A stretch of 64,000 bases of DNA. Source: Streptomyces sp. CMB-StM0423. GTDB lineage: Bacteria; Actinomycetota; Actinomycetes; Streptomycetales; Streptomycetaceae. The translations under genes and the position numbers were made by a program. The stretch is taken from assembly GCF_002847285.1 (NCBI RefSeq), contig NZ_CP025407.1, positions 558,001-622,000 of the forward strand, read 5' to 3'. Shown piece after piece: positions 11,049 to 23,606 of this stretch; position 1 is the stretch's first letter; the number at the start of each line of letters is the position of its first letter. Below the pieces are notes generated by a model. The model saw only the letters and a list, made by a program, of their open reading frames with translations. It was not told where the DNA came from and searched no databases.

Positions 11049-11852
11049 TCAGGCGGCGGCGAAGTAGTCGAGGACCGCCGCGTTGACGGCGTCCGGCCGC
11101 TCCAGATAGCCGTAGTGGCCGCAGCCGGGGATCTCGACGTAGGCGGCATCGGGAATGGCGGCGGCGACCTCGCGCGACAGGTGCGGGCGGATGACGAGGT
11201 CGTCGCCGAAGCCGATGACCAGGCACGGGCGGGATATGCGCGCGTACGCACCGAGCCGGTCGACCGTCGTCTGCAGCTCCAGTTGCCCGCGGAACGCCGA
11301 CATGTCGACGGCCGTCATCTCGAAGACGTCGAGCCAGTCCCGCAGGGTCGCCTCGTCGTTCAGCGTCTGCGGGGAGAGGTTCTGGAGGGCGTTGACGTAC
11401 GCGGCGTAGCGCGGCGGGAGCTTCACGCCGCTGTCGCAGAGGTCGAGTTCTGCGGCGGTCATGGCCGAGACCAGGCCGTCGGCGCGCCCGGTGGGCGCCA
11501 GGAGGACGGCCTGCCGGACCAGTTCGGGCCGGGCGAGGAGGAGTTCCTGGACGATGCTCGCGCCGAGGGAGAAGCCGACGACGCGGCACGGGACGAGGTC
11601 CAGGTGCTCGATGAGCCCGGCGGTGTCGGCGGCCATGTCGGCGAGGGTGAAGCCTTCGGGGCACGGGTCGCTCGGGGGCATGCCGCGGTTGTCGACGGTG
11701 ATCACCCGGTGGCCGGCGGCGGTGAGGGCGGGCACCTGGTGGGTACGCCAGATCCGTCCCGGGGCACCGGTGCCGGTGATCATGACGACCGGTTCCCCCG
11801 TGCCGTGGTCGTCGAAGCCGAGGGTGATCCCGTTGATCCTCGCGGTGGGCAT
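11049..11852 (-). CDS. Alpha/beta hydrolase inside the Hpg/Dpg gene set
   Basis: Protein of 267 residues with the alpha/beta-hydrolase fold: nucleophile elbow GFSLGAS near residue 95, an acid in GFGDDLVIRP and the catalytic His in CGHYGYLERP near the C-terminus. The start ATG 11852 has AGGAAAGGAG eight bases upstream. It lies downstream of dpgC but is separated from it by a perfect 34-bp palindrome, so it may have its own promoter or be read only by read-through. Its place corresponds to where dpgD sits in many Dpg clusters, yet it is not an enoyl-CoA hydratase. Possible roles are editing thioesterase, CoA-thioester hydrolase for the DpgA product, or esterase acting on the peptide; the sequence does not decide. 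Confidence 0.88.
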   Translation of the reverse strand: MPTARINGITLGFDDHGTGEPVVMITGTGAPGRIWRTHQVPALTAAGHRVITVDNRGMPPSDPCPEGFTLADMAADTAGLIEHLDLVPCRVVGFSLGASIVQELLLARPELVRQAVLLAPTGRADGLVSAMTAAELDLCDSGVKLPPRYAAYVNALQNLSPQTLNDEATLRDWLDVFEMTAVDMSAFRGQLELQTTVDRLGAYARISRPCLVIGFGDDLVIRPHLSREVAAAIPDAAYVEIPGCGHYGYLERPDAVNAAVLDYFAAA

Positions 11853-11922
11853 CCGGCTCGCTCCTTTCCTGTGGGCGGTCTGCGGTTCCCGCGGCGGCCG
11901 GCGGTGCTACGGCGGCGGGTGG

Positions 11923-11956
11923 GTCCGCGGCAGCCGGGCGCCCGGCTGCCGCGGAC
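11923..11956. terminator. Perfect 34-bp palindrome after dpgC
   Basis: The sequence is its own reverse complement over 34 bases, giving a GC-only hairpin six bases beyond the dpgC stop. No T-run follows, as is common in Streptomyces. It likely ends the hpgT-dpgABC transcript. Confidence 0.75.
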
Positions 11957-11961
11957 GGTGG

Positions 11962-15088
<3,127 letters not shown>

Positions 15089-15198
15089 ATACGCTTCTTG
15101 CCACGCGGTCGTTGTGCTCCGCTGATGCCGTTCACGTGCGGTCCTTTCCCATTGGATTCGGACGGATGGAGGAGGGAGACCGGCCGGGGGCCGTGGTG

Positions 15199-16593
15199 TC
15201 ACGCGGCCCTTGTCCCGGCTTCGATGAAGCGGGCGAGGCGCGCGGTGCCCTCGTCGATCTCCTCGGTGGTCAGATAGCTGGTGGAGAGCCGGAGGGCACG
15301 GTGGCCGCCGCCGGCGCCGGGATAGAAGTGGCTCATCGGCGTCCAGATGACGCCGAAGTCCTGGGCGGAGCAGGTGAGCGCCGCGTTGTCGGCGGGGAAC
15401 GGCACCTGCACGGTGAGGAAGAAGCCGCCCTCTGGCCGGTTCCACCGCACCCCCAGCGCGCTCCTGCGGTCGGCGGGCAGCCGCGCGTCCAGGGCCCGGA
15501 GCATGGCCCGCATGGCGTCTCCGTAGTACCGCGCCGCGCGGGAGTTCAGCTCGGAGACGAGCCCCTGCGCGGCGAGCAGCGCGCCGGCGACCGCCGCCTG
15601 GCTCAGCGACGGGGTGTTGACCGTCACCATGCTCTTGATCTTGGCGAGTTCGTCGGCGAGCAGACTGGTGGCCCCGGAGTCGTCGGCGACGGTCTGGTCG
15701 GCGACGGCGAAGCCGACGCGGGCGCCGGGGAAGACGGTCTTGGAGTACGACCCGAGGTGGACGACGCAGCGGGTGCGGTCGAGCGACTTCAGGGTGGGGG
15801 GCGGCGGTCCCGGGCTCACCAGCCGGTACGGGCTGTCCTCCAGGATGAGCAGGTCGTGGCGGGCGGCCAGGTCGAGCAGGTCCGTGCGGGCCTGCGACGT
15901 GAGCGTGGTGCCGGAGGGGTTGGAGTGGTCGGGGACCAGGTAGAAGGCGCGGGGGCGGCGGCCTCGTGCCTTCTCCGCCAGCACCGCGGCTTCCAGATCG
16001 GCGGCGTGGAAGCCGTCTTCGCGCTCCTCCACGGGGTGCACGGCGATGTCGAGGAGCCGGGCCGCCCCGGTGATGCCGACATAGCACGGGCTGGCGACCA
16101 TCAGGACGTCGTCGGGCCCGCTGAAGAGGGCGCGCAGCACCAGCAGCATGGCCTCCTGGGCGCCGACGGTCACGACGACGGACTCGGCCGGCACGTCGAT
16201 GCCCTCGTCGGCGCGGAGCGACTCGGCGATGATCTCGCGGATCTGACCGGCGGTCGGGCCGTACTGGTAGAGGGCGGTGCGGATGTCCTCCGGGGTGCCG
16301 CCGTGGGCGGCCAGGTGGTCGAGGTAGGTCCGCATGTGCGTGAAGACCTGCTCGGTGTCGAAGAACCCGTCATACGGCCGGCCGGGGGCGAAGGAGATCG
16401 CGTCGGGGTAGCGGAGCGTGATCTCGTTGAGGAAGTTCATCGTGTCCAGCAGGGGGTCGGACACGCTGCCGTGCAACTCTGCCTTGCGCAGCGGGCGCGC
16501 GGACGGGGCGGGGGGCGAGGGCGCGGTGGCGCCCGGCGCCTGCGCGTTCTGCACGGCGCCGGCGACGAGTGCTTCGGGACCCGGAGCAGCCAT
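15199..16593 (-). CDS. hpgT: Phenylglycine aminotransferase (Hpg/Dpg)
   Basis: PLP-dependent fold-type I aminotransferase of 464 residues. The PLP lysine lies in LGSYSKTVFPGARVGF, the upstream motif is VPDHSNPSGTTL, and the conserved Arg is near the C-terminus (HRALRLSTSYL). HpgT transaminates 4-hydroxyphenylglyoxylate to Hpg and 3,5-dihydroxyphenylglyoxylate to Dpg, with tyrosine as usual donor. One aminotransferase serves both branches here, as in glycopeptide clusters. ATG 16593 follows a G-rich stretch; some 40 N-terminal residues are Ala/Pro-rich and lie outside the fold. It leads the operon hpgT-dpgA-dpgB-dpgC, with a StrR-type operator 83 bp upstream. Confidence 0.95.
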   Translation of the reverse strand: MAAPGPEALVAGAVQNAQAPGATAPSPPAPSARPLRKAELHGSVSDPLLDTMNFLNEITLRYPDAISFAPGRPYDGFFDTEQVFTHMRTYLDHLAAHGGTPEDIRTALYQYGPTAGQIREIIAESLRADEGIDVPAESVVVTVGAQEAMLLVLRALFSGPDDVLMVASPCYVGITGAARLLDIAVHPVEEREDGFHAADLEAAVLAEKARGRRPRAFYLVPDHSNPSGTTLTSQARTDLLDLAARHDLLILEDSPYRLVSPGPPPPTLKSLDRTRCVVHLGSYSKTVFPGARVGFAVADQTVADDSGATSLLADELAKIKSMVTVNTPSLSQAAVAGALLAAQGLVSELNSRAARYYGDAMRAMLRALDARLPADRRSALGVRWNRPEGGFFLTVQVPFPADNAALTCSAQDFGVIWTPMSHFYPGAGGGHRALRLSTSYLTTEEIDEGTARLARFIEAGTRAA

Positions 16594-16675
16594 GGAATTC
16601 CCCCACGCGAAGGCAATTGACGAAGTCGTCTTCCGGCGCTTAGAAAAGCACGCCCCCGGGTATTTCGACAACGCC

Positions 16676-16704
16676 GTCCAAGAGGGCAATCTGCACACTT
16701 GGAC
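16676..16704. promoter_or_regulatory. StrR/Bbr-type operator, site B, upstream of hpgT-dpgABC
   Basis: Perfect GTCCAA-N17-TTGGAC. Two further TTGGAC half-sites follow at 16719-16724 and 16736-16741, so the region carries one full site and two extra half-sites. A minus-strand TTGTCG (16671-16666) abuts the site, like the -35 of the mbtH promoter. I could not fix a -10. The intergenic space is 182 bp. Confidence 0.85.
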
Positions 16705-16775
16705 ACGCGCGAGCGCACTTGGACAATTTCCGCGGTTGGACGGTCGCGTACGTGTAGGTGAAAAGGCGGCGCGGG

Positions 16776-17897
16776 TCACCGGGGAGCGGGTGTGAGTCCG
16801 GCGTCTCCGCCGTCTGCCTCCGCGTCCCACCCGTCGGCCTTGAGTTTCGCCGCGATTCGGCAGACGTCGGACGGGTGCACGCGGCACCGTACCGTGAATC
16901 CGCCGCCCGCGGCGGTGTCGACCGACGCGCTCTCGGCGTCCACGCCGAGGCCCGCGACCGCTCCGAGGAAACGCCCCAACTCCCCCGGGCGGCCCGGGAC
17001 GGCCACGCGCAGCGCGGGGGTGTGCCCGGGGGGTTCTGGGCGGGCGCCGGGGATCGCGCCGAGGCCGGCGATGCCGCGGTCGAGCAGGTCGACGACGGTC
17101 CGCAGGCCCTCCTCGCGGTCCCCGGTGCCGTGCCCGGCGAGCGCGTCGAGCGCGGGCACCAGCCGGGTGAGGTCGGCGTGGACGTTCCGTACGACCCCGG
17201 CGAGAGCCGCCGCGTTGGTCTCGATGATGTCCGCCCACAGCAGGGAATCCCCGCCCGCGATCCGCGTGACGTCGCGCAGCCCCTGGCCGGCCAGCCGTGA
17301 GACCCCGGCCGGGTCGTCCTGCAGCCGGGCGGCCATCAGGCTGGCCAGCAGATGGGGAACGTGGGAGGTCAGGGCGACGGCGTCGTCGTGGGCGCGGCTG
17401 GCCATCACCAGCGGGACGGCGCCGCACAGCTCGGCCAGCCGGCGCCCCCGTTCCAGGGTGGCGGGGGAGGTGAGCCGCGACGGGGTGAGCACCCAGGGGC
17501 GGCCCTCGAAGAGGGTGCCGCGGGCCGCCAGCGGCCCGGAGCGCTCGCGGCCGGCCAGGGGGTGCCCGCCGACGTAACAAGCGGGCTGGGGTGCGGCGTT
17601 CAGCGCGGCCCGTTCCGGCACGGTCTTCACACTGCCCACGTCGGTGTACGCGCGGGCGAGGCCGCTCCGCTGCACGTCGACCAGCACCGCGCCCACCTTG
17701 CTGGGCGGGACCGCGATCACGGCCAGGTCGACCGGCCCCGGCGGCTCCTCGGCGAGTCCTGCGCCCAGGGCCGCGGCGGTGCGGGCGGCCGTGGCGTCGC
17801 TGTCGGAGAGGTACACGCTCACCCCCTGGCGGCAGGCGGCCAGGGCCACGGAGGTGCCGATCAGGCCGGTGCCCACGACGGCTATGGAGCGAATCAC
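16776..17897 (-). CDS. pdh: Prephenate dehydrogenase for Hpg supply
   Basis: Protein of 373 residues. It opens with a Rossmann motif (VVGTGLIGTSVALA) for NAD(P), followed by the TyrA signature region DVGSVKT and GGHPLAGRERSG, and HVPHLLASLMA in the helical dimerisation part. The last 80 residues look like an ACT regulatory domain (VAVPGRPGELGRFLGAV). It converts prephenate to 4-hydroxyphenylpyruvate, the substrate of HmaS. GTG 17897 has AGGGGA eight bases upstream. It is divergent from hmaS and points toward hpgT. A cluster-borne copy of this primary-metabolism enzyme is usual in Hpg-making clusters. Confidence 0.95.
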   Translation of the reverse strand: MIRSIAVVGTGLIGTSVALAACRQGVSVYLSDSDATAARTAAALGAGLAEEPPGPVDLAVIAVPPSKVGAVLVDVQRSGLARAYTDVGSVKTVPERAALNAAPQPACYVGGHPLAGRERSGPLAARGTLFEGRPWVLTPSRLTSPATLERGRRLAELCGAVPLVMASRAHDDAVALTSHVPHLLASLMAARLQDDPAGVSRLAGQGLRDVTRIAGGDSLLWADIIETNAAALAGVVRNVHADLTRLVPALDALAGHGTGDREEGLRTVVDLLDRGIAGLGAIPGARPEPPGHTPALRVAVPGRPGELGRFLGAVAGLGVDAESASVDTAAGGGFTVRCRVHPSDVCRIAAKLKADGWDAEADGGDAGLTPAPR

Positions 17898-20335
<2,438 letters not shown>

Positions 20336-20361
20336 ACGTACGGAGCCCGCGCGCATGACTG

Positions 20362-20400
20362 CGGCCCGGGTCCGCCGGCAAACGCGGCGGACCCGGGCCG
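20362..20400. terminator. Strong hairpin after hmo
   Basis: Perfect 16-bp GC-rich arms at 20362-20377 and 20385-20400 with a seven-base loop, 27 bp after the hmo stop. Because hmo and the strR-like gene converge, it can act in both directions. Confidence 0.85.
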
Positions 20401-20428
20401 TCCAACAGCTTGTTTCGGGTGGTTGGAC
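20400..20428. promoter_or_regulatory. StrR/Bbr-type operator, site C (orphan)
   Basis: Third perfect GTCCAA-N17-TTGGAC. Its first base is the last base of the preceding terminator stem. It lies downstream of both flanking convergent genes and upstream of neither, so no obvious target is visible. Confidence 0.75.
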
Positions 20429-20463
20429 ACGGGTGGAATTTAGCCGACGGGACAGCAGGACGC

Positions 20464-20498
20464 GCGTGTCTTCATCCCAGCACCAGACGAAGACACGC
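20464..20498 (-). terminator. Hairpin downstream of the strR-like gene
   Basis: Arms GCGTGTCTTC and GAAGACACGC (20464-20473, 20489-20498) with a 15-base loop, about 110 bp beyond the regulator's stop. The long loop makes it a moderate candidate. Confidence 0.45.
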
Positions 20499-20608
20499 AC
20501 GCCGCGCAGGGACGGCCGCCGCTTTCCGGCGGGGTTCACCTGCTTTCCTGCTGTCTCACCTGCCGCGCTCAGCAACGGCGGCTCCACGGCGTTCGGAATA
20601 CGCCGCGA

Positions 20609-21598
20609 TCACAGCGGCCGGGCGCTCTCGCGTTCCATCCGCATCGCGATGTCCTTCCAGATGCCGGCGCATTCACGCGCCAGTTGGGCGACGACGCCGC
20701 GGCAGTGCGCGGGTACGTTGCCGATGATCTCCTCCCACTCGTCACCGCTGAGTGTGTGAATGTTGAGCAGCCGAAGGAGCGTCCGGCCGGTTTCGCTCAG
20801 CCGTAGCGCCGGGTCGGCCTTCAGCCGGTTGACCGCCGAGCCGCGGTCGTCGACCGTTATCCGGACCGCCGCGGACGTCGTCGCAACTCCCGCGGATACC
20901 GCCACCACCTTCGGTCTGCTCTCGATACGCGCCGCACTGCGCTGCCGCGGCACCGGCAGCGGTCCCTCTCCCCTGCGCATGCGGTTTCTGACGTCCCTGA
21001 CCGTTTCCGGGGAGATCCCCGCGGCCCGGGCGACCTGCCGCAGCGACAGGCTCGGATTCTCGCTGATCATCCGGCTCGCGATCCTGCGCCCCTCGCTGCC
21101 GTTGAGGGGCCGCACGCGGCCGTCCTGGCCGACCCGGTGGCCGGTAGCGGCGGTGCCCGCCGACTCACGCCGGCGGATGGCCGCGACGGTCGCCGGGGCG
21201 ATGCCCGTGACCGACGCGATCATCCGGTCCGACCACTGCGGATGCGACAGGATGATCCTGCTCGTAGCCCGCTTCCGGTCCGCCATGGTGAGCGGCAGCC
21301 CGTGAGCGATGTTCGACTCCACGGCGAGGACGAAGGCGTCCGCCTCGGTCCCGTCGAAGAAGCGGACGGCGATGGTGTCCTGACCGCGGAGCTCGGCGGC
21401 CCGCAGTCGATGAAGCCCGTCGATGACCCGCATGGTCGCGCGGTGTACGACGATGGGCGGTAGTTCGGCCTGTGCCTGCGCCAGTACTCTTACATGCTCT
21501 CGATCTTCTCCCGAAGTCCGAGGCGAGCCCGCTCTCCGTAAACTGCGGACTTCGACCTCGATCGGCGTCTGATCGAGATGCCCCTGCACGGACGTCAA
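20609..21598 (-). CDS. StrR/Bbr-family pathway-specific activator
   Basis: Protein of 329 residues with a ParB-like N-terminal domain (LPPIVVHRATMRVIDGLHRLRAAELRG in two blocks, then FFDGTEADAFVLAVESNIAHGLPL) and a central helix-turn-helix region (SVTGIAPATVAAIRRR). This is the layout of StrR, Bbr and Tei15*, activators of streptomycin and glycopeptide clusters. TTG 21598 is preferred because GGAGG lies eight bases upstream; TTG 21604 has only two bases of spacing. Codon 20 (21541-21539) is TTA, so translation should depend on bldA. Three perfect StrR-type operators elsewhere in the cluster are its likely targets. It has no such site in its own upstream region. Confidence 0.95.
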   Translation of the reverse strand: MTSVQGHLDQTPIEVEVRSLRRAGSPRTSGEDREHVRVLAQAQAELPPIVVHRATMRVIDGLHRLRAAELRGQDTIAVRFFDGTEADAFVLAVESNIAHGLPLTMADRKRATSRIILSHPQWSDRMIASVTGIAPATVAAIRRRESAGTAATGHRVGQDGRVRPLNGSEGRRIASRMISENPSLSLRQVARAAGISPETVRDVRNRMRRGEGPLPVPRQRSAARIESRPKVVAVSAGVATTSAAVRITVDDRGSAVNRLKADPALRLSETGRTLLRLLNIHTLSGDEWEEIIGNVPAHCRGVVAQLARECAGIWKDIAMRMERESARPL

Positions 21599-21770
21599 CT
21601 TCAATTCCTCCCCGATCCAACTTCCGGTGGGCCGGGCCGTGGCCCGAACCCATTCGTGCGATTACCGGAACTCGAACAATCCCTTGACGCAGCCGTACTG
21701 ATGTGGTCGCCGGCCGAACCGGCGGCCGAGAGGTCAGACCTCTCGATACAGGGGATGTGGGGGTGATCGG

Positions 21771-21817
21771 AATGACGTCAGGCCGACGCGGACACCAGCT
21801 CCGCTGTCGACGTCATT
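21771..21817. promoter_or_regulatory. Spaced inverted repeat AATGACGTC ... GACGTCATT
   Basis: Nine-base arms at 21771-21779 and 21809-21817 are exact reverse complements, 29 bp apart, or about four helical turns centre to centre. They lie 170-220 bp upstream of the strR-like start. Candidate operator for a regulator acting on the activator gene. Confidence 0.45.
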
Positions 21818-22100
21818 CGATTCTCCCCCGCTACCCGCTTCGCTCCCGGACGAAGCGAGTGAATGTTCCCCCGTTCGGACATCGACTCTAACAGCGCCGT
21901 CACCGATCAGACACCCCACGCCTCACCGAACACAGTTCACCACTCCAGGCATTTGACATGTGCCGTGCACGGCCGTTCTTCAAAATCACAGCTCGCCCGG
22001 GGCGGAAGGTGGGAATCCGGATAAATGCCACCCCAGTGGGCACCTGCGCCACGAATTCACAGAAAGGCTTTGCGGTGTCATGCGTCGCATGAATCAAGCC

Positions 22101-22126
22101 GCCTTGTCCCGCCGGCGGGACAAGGC
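22101..22126. promoter_or_regulatory. Perfect 26-bp palindrome with CGCCGGCG core
   Basis: Every base pairs with its mirror partner over 26 bases; the centre, 22110-22117, reads CGCCGGCG, which as I recall is the core reported for LmbU binding. It lies 115 bp after the lmbU-like stop and about 500 bp upstream of the strR-like start. It could instead be the terminator of the lmbU-like gene. Confidence 0.55.
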
Positions 22127-22240
22127 GCGGGAGGCCGGCGGGAAAGTACCGGAACGAAACATTCCGCAGAATGGGCATCCGTGGGCAAGAGCGGACTCCG
22201 CCAACACTGCGCGCCTTAGCGGGAGTTGTGCGCCCGCCGG

Positions 22241-22924
22241 TTACCCGGAGGCATCCGCGGGCTCTTCCGCCGCCTCGTCCAGCATCAGGACCATCCATTC
22301 CATCAGCCCCAGACCGACGGCCTCGGCGGCCTTCTGCCACCGCACCCGGCGCTCCGCCACGACGCTCATCTGGACGAGCGACGGGCCCGCCCCCTCCGCG
22401 GTGACGCGGCGGCTGGCCCGGATCTGCTTGCGCAGTTCACTGCGGGTCCACCGGCCCCGCTCCGCACGGGTCAGCCAGTCGTCCTGCACGCCGGCGGGCA
22501 TCCCCGCGACCTCCGCGTGATGCTGGAAGCTGAGCTTGTCCCGCCGTCTCGAAGGATGGAATTTCCCCGCCACCCAGGCGTAGTTGCGAAGAGTCTGGTA
22601 ATCGAAGGAAGTCTCGGCCAGGGCGCGTTTGTAGCGGTCCGGGTAGTGGCTCCTGCCGTAGATGAGCCAGTCACCGAGCCACCACGCCGAGGAATCCGCG
22701 ATAACGAAGATCTGCCGTCCCAGATGGCTCCATTCGGCCAGCGGCAGGCCGGGAGGCAGGGACAGCGCCGTACGCCGCGTGGTGGAACGGCCGTTCACCG
22801 CGAGGCGGTTGGGGGGACGCGACGGGGCCGGGGACGTCGGGGCCGGGCTCGCGGGCGGGTGGCCCGAAGCGCGGACCGCCGGGTTCGTCACGGGGCCGGC
22901 TCCGCGCGTCTCTCCCATGGACAT
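22241..22924 (-). CDS. LmbU-family transcriptional regulator
   Basis: Protein of 227 residues resembling LmbU (lincomycin), NovE and related cluster regulators. Family blocks are visible: SSAWWLGDWLIYGRSHYPDRY split over two motifs, then DYQTLRNYAWVAGKF and RRRDKLSFQHHAEVAGMP, and a DNA-binding stretch near ERGRWTRSELRKQIRAS. About 60 N-terminal residues are Pro/Ala-rich. ATG 22924 is preferred since GAGGTG lies six bases upstream; a TTG at 22981 would add 19 residues. It sits at the right border of the cluster, in the same direction as the strR-like gene, so it may act above that activator. Two tandem 11-bp repeat elements lie 140 to 235 bp upstream. Confidence 0.9.
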   Translation of the reverse strand: MSMGETRGAGPVTNPAVRASGHPPASPAPTSPAPSRPPNRLAVNGRSTTRRTALSLPPGLPLAEWSHLGRQIFVIADSSAWWLGDWLIYGRSHYPDRYKRALAETSFDYQTLRNYAWVAGKFHPSRRRDKLSFQHHAEVAGMPAGVQDDWLTRAERGRWTRSELRKQIRASRRVTAEGAGPSLVQMSVVAERRVRWQKAAEAVGLGLMEWMVLMLDEAAEEPADASG

Positions 22925-23065
22925 GCTGCGCACCTCACCTGCCGATCTGCGACGCGCTTCCTCGTCAACCCGACCGGACAACCGCCGGCCTGCTCCGCAG
23001 GGCCGCGGTCCGCCGACCGGGGCCGCACGCGATCAACCGTGCTGATCCCATCATCCGTGGCGGCA

Positions 23066-23087
23066 GGTTGCAGCGCGGTGACAGCGC
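23066..23087. promoter_or_regulatory. Tandem 11-bp direct repeat upstream of the lmbU-like gene, copy 1
   Basis: GGTTGCAGCGC followed directly by GGTGACAGCGC. It matches the element ahead of the response regulator (GGTCACAGCGC as second unit). Confidence 0.5.
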
Positions 23088-23137
23088 TCCTCTCCTGTGC
23101 CTGCTTTCACCTCAACCACCGCTGCGGGTGGACCGTG

Positions 23138-23159
23138 GGTTGCACCGCGGTTACAGCAG
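23138..23159. promoter_or_regulatory. Tandem 11-bp direct repeat upstream of the lmbU-like gene, copy 2
   Basis: GGTTGCACCGC followed directly by GGTTACAGCAG, 72 bp from copy 1 (close to seven helical turns). Confidence 0.5.
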
Positions 23160-23251
23160 GCGTTCCGGCGCAGTAACCCTCCCCCCGATCTACTTGTCAC
23201 CAAACCCCGAGCCGACGGTGCCGGCTTCGCCGCACCGGACGAGGAGGATCC

Positions 23252-23584
23252 ATGGCCACGCAGACCCGGTACTGCGCCGAGTGCCGTGCCGCGTTCACCT
23301 GGACGAGCAGCAGCCCCAACAGGAGGTTCTGCGGGCCGCGGTGCAAGGCGCGGTGGTGGCGCGGCCAGCACCGGCGGGCCGCCGCGGGAGTCAACGGCAC
23401 GGCGCCGGGGGCGGAGCACCAGGTGCCGGGGGCCGCGGAGCAGCCGGCTCTCGGCACGGCGCACGCGTGCCCCAACTGCGGACAGCAGCTCACGGTGGTG
23501 AACGTCGTGGTCCCGCTCGGGGACGCCCCGGCGGTGGCCGGTGAGGATCCGCGCGCGAGGGTGTTCGCCGCGGATCACGGCTGA
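23252..23584 (+). CDS. Small zinc-ribbon protein, function unknown
   Basis: Protein of 110 residues with two cysteine clusters. An N-terminal YCAEC ... FCGPRC (residues about 8-30) is followed by basic KARWWRGQHRR; the second is CPNCGQQL near residue 75. The layout suggests binding of zinc and perhaps nucleic acid. ATG 23252 has GGAGG upstream with four bases between. A flexible Ala/Gly-rich stretch separates the two halves. I do not recognise a named family. It is divergent from the lmbU-like gene and may mark the outer edge of the cluster. Confidence 0.75.
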   Translation: MATQTRYCAECRAAFTWTSSSPNRRFCGPRCKARWWRGQHRRAAAGVNGTAPGAEHQVPGAAEQPALGTAHACPNCGQQLTVVNVVVPLGDAPAVAGEDPRARVFAADHG

Positions 23585-23606
23585 ACGGCCGGCCGGGCTA
23601 CGGGCG

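Larger units (their letters stand above)
21599..22240. other. Long intergenic region upstream of the strR-like gene
   Basis: This stretch of 642 bp is less GC-rich than its surroundings and holds no convincing gene; the open frames have poor codon bias. It contains a short hairpin at 21729-21745 (GAGAGGT and ACCTCTC around CAG), a spaced inverted repeat with TGACGTC cores, and a perfect 26-bp palindrome. It is probably the regulatory region of the strR-like gene plus the 3' end of the lmbU-like transcript. No clear -35/-10 pair could be fixed. Confidence 0.6.
22925..23251. other. Divergent intergenic region, lmbU-like / zinc-ribbon gene
   Basis: Space of 327 bp without a gene. It holds two tandem 11-bp direct repeats (separate entries) and the ribosome binding site of the rightward gene. 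No confident -10/-35 pair was found. Confidence 0.6.

Noticed and set aside
20355..20759. Possible 134-residue plus-strand ORF driven by the orphan StrR site
   Set aside because: It runs through a terminator stem and into the antisense of the strR-like gene, with poor codon bias and no recognisable domain.
21900..22340. Possible 146-residue minus-strand ORF between the strR-like and lmbU-like genes
   Set aside because: It overlaps the 3' end of the lmbU-like gene, contains the 26-bp palindrome and lacks the third-position GC bias of real genes here.
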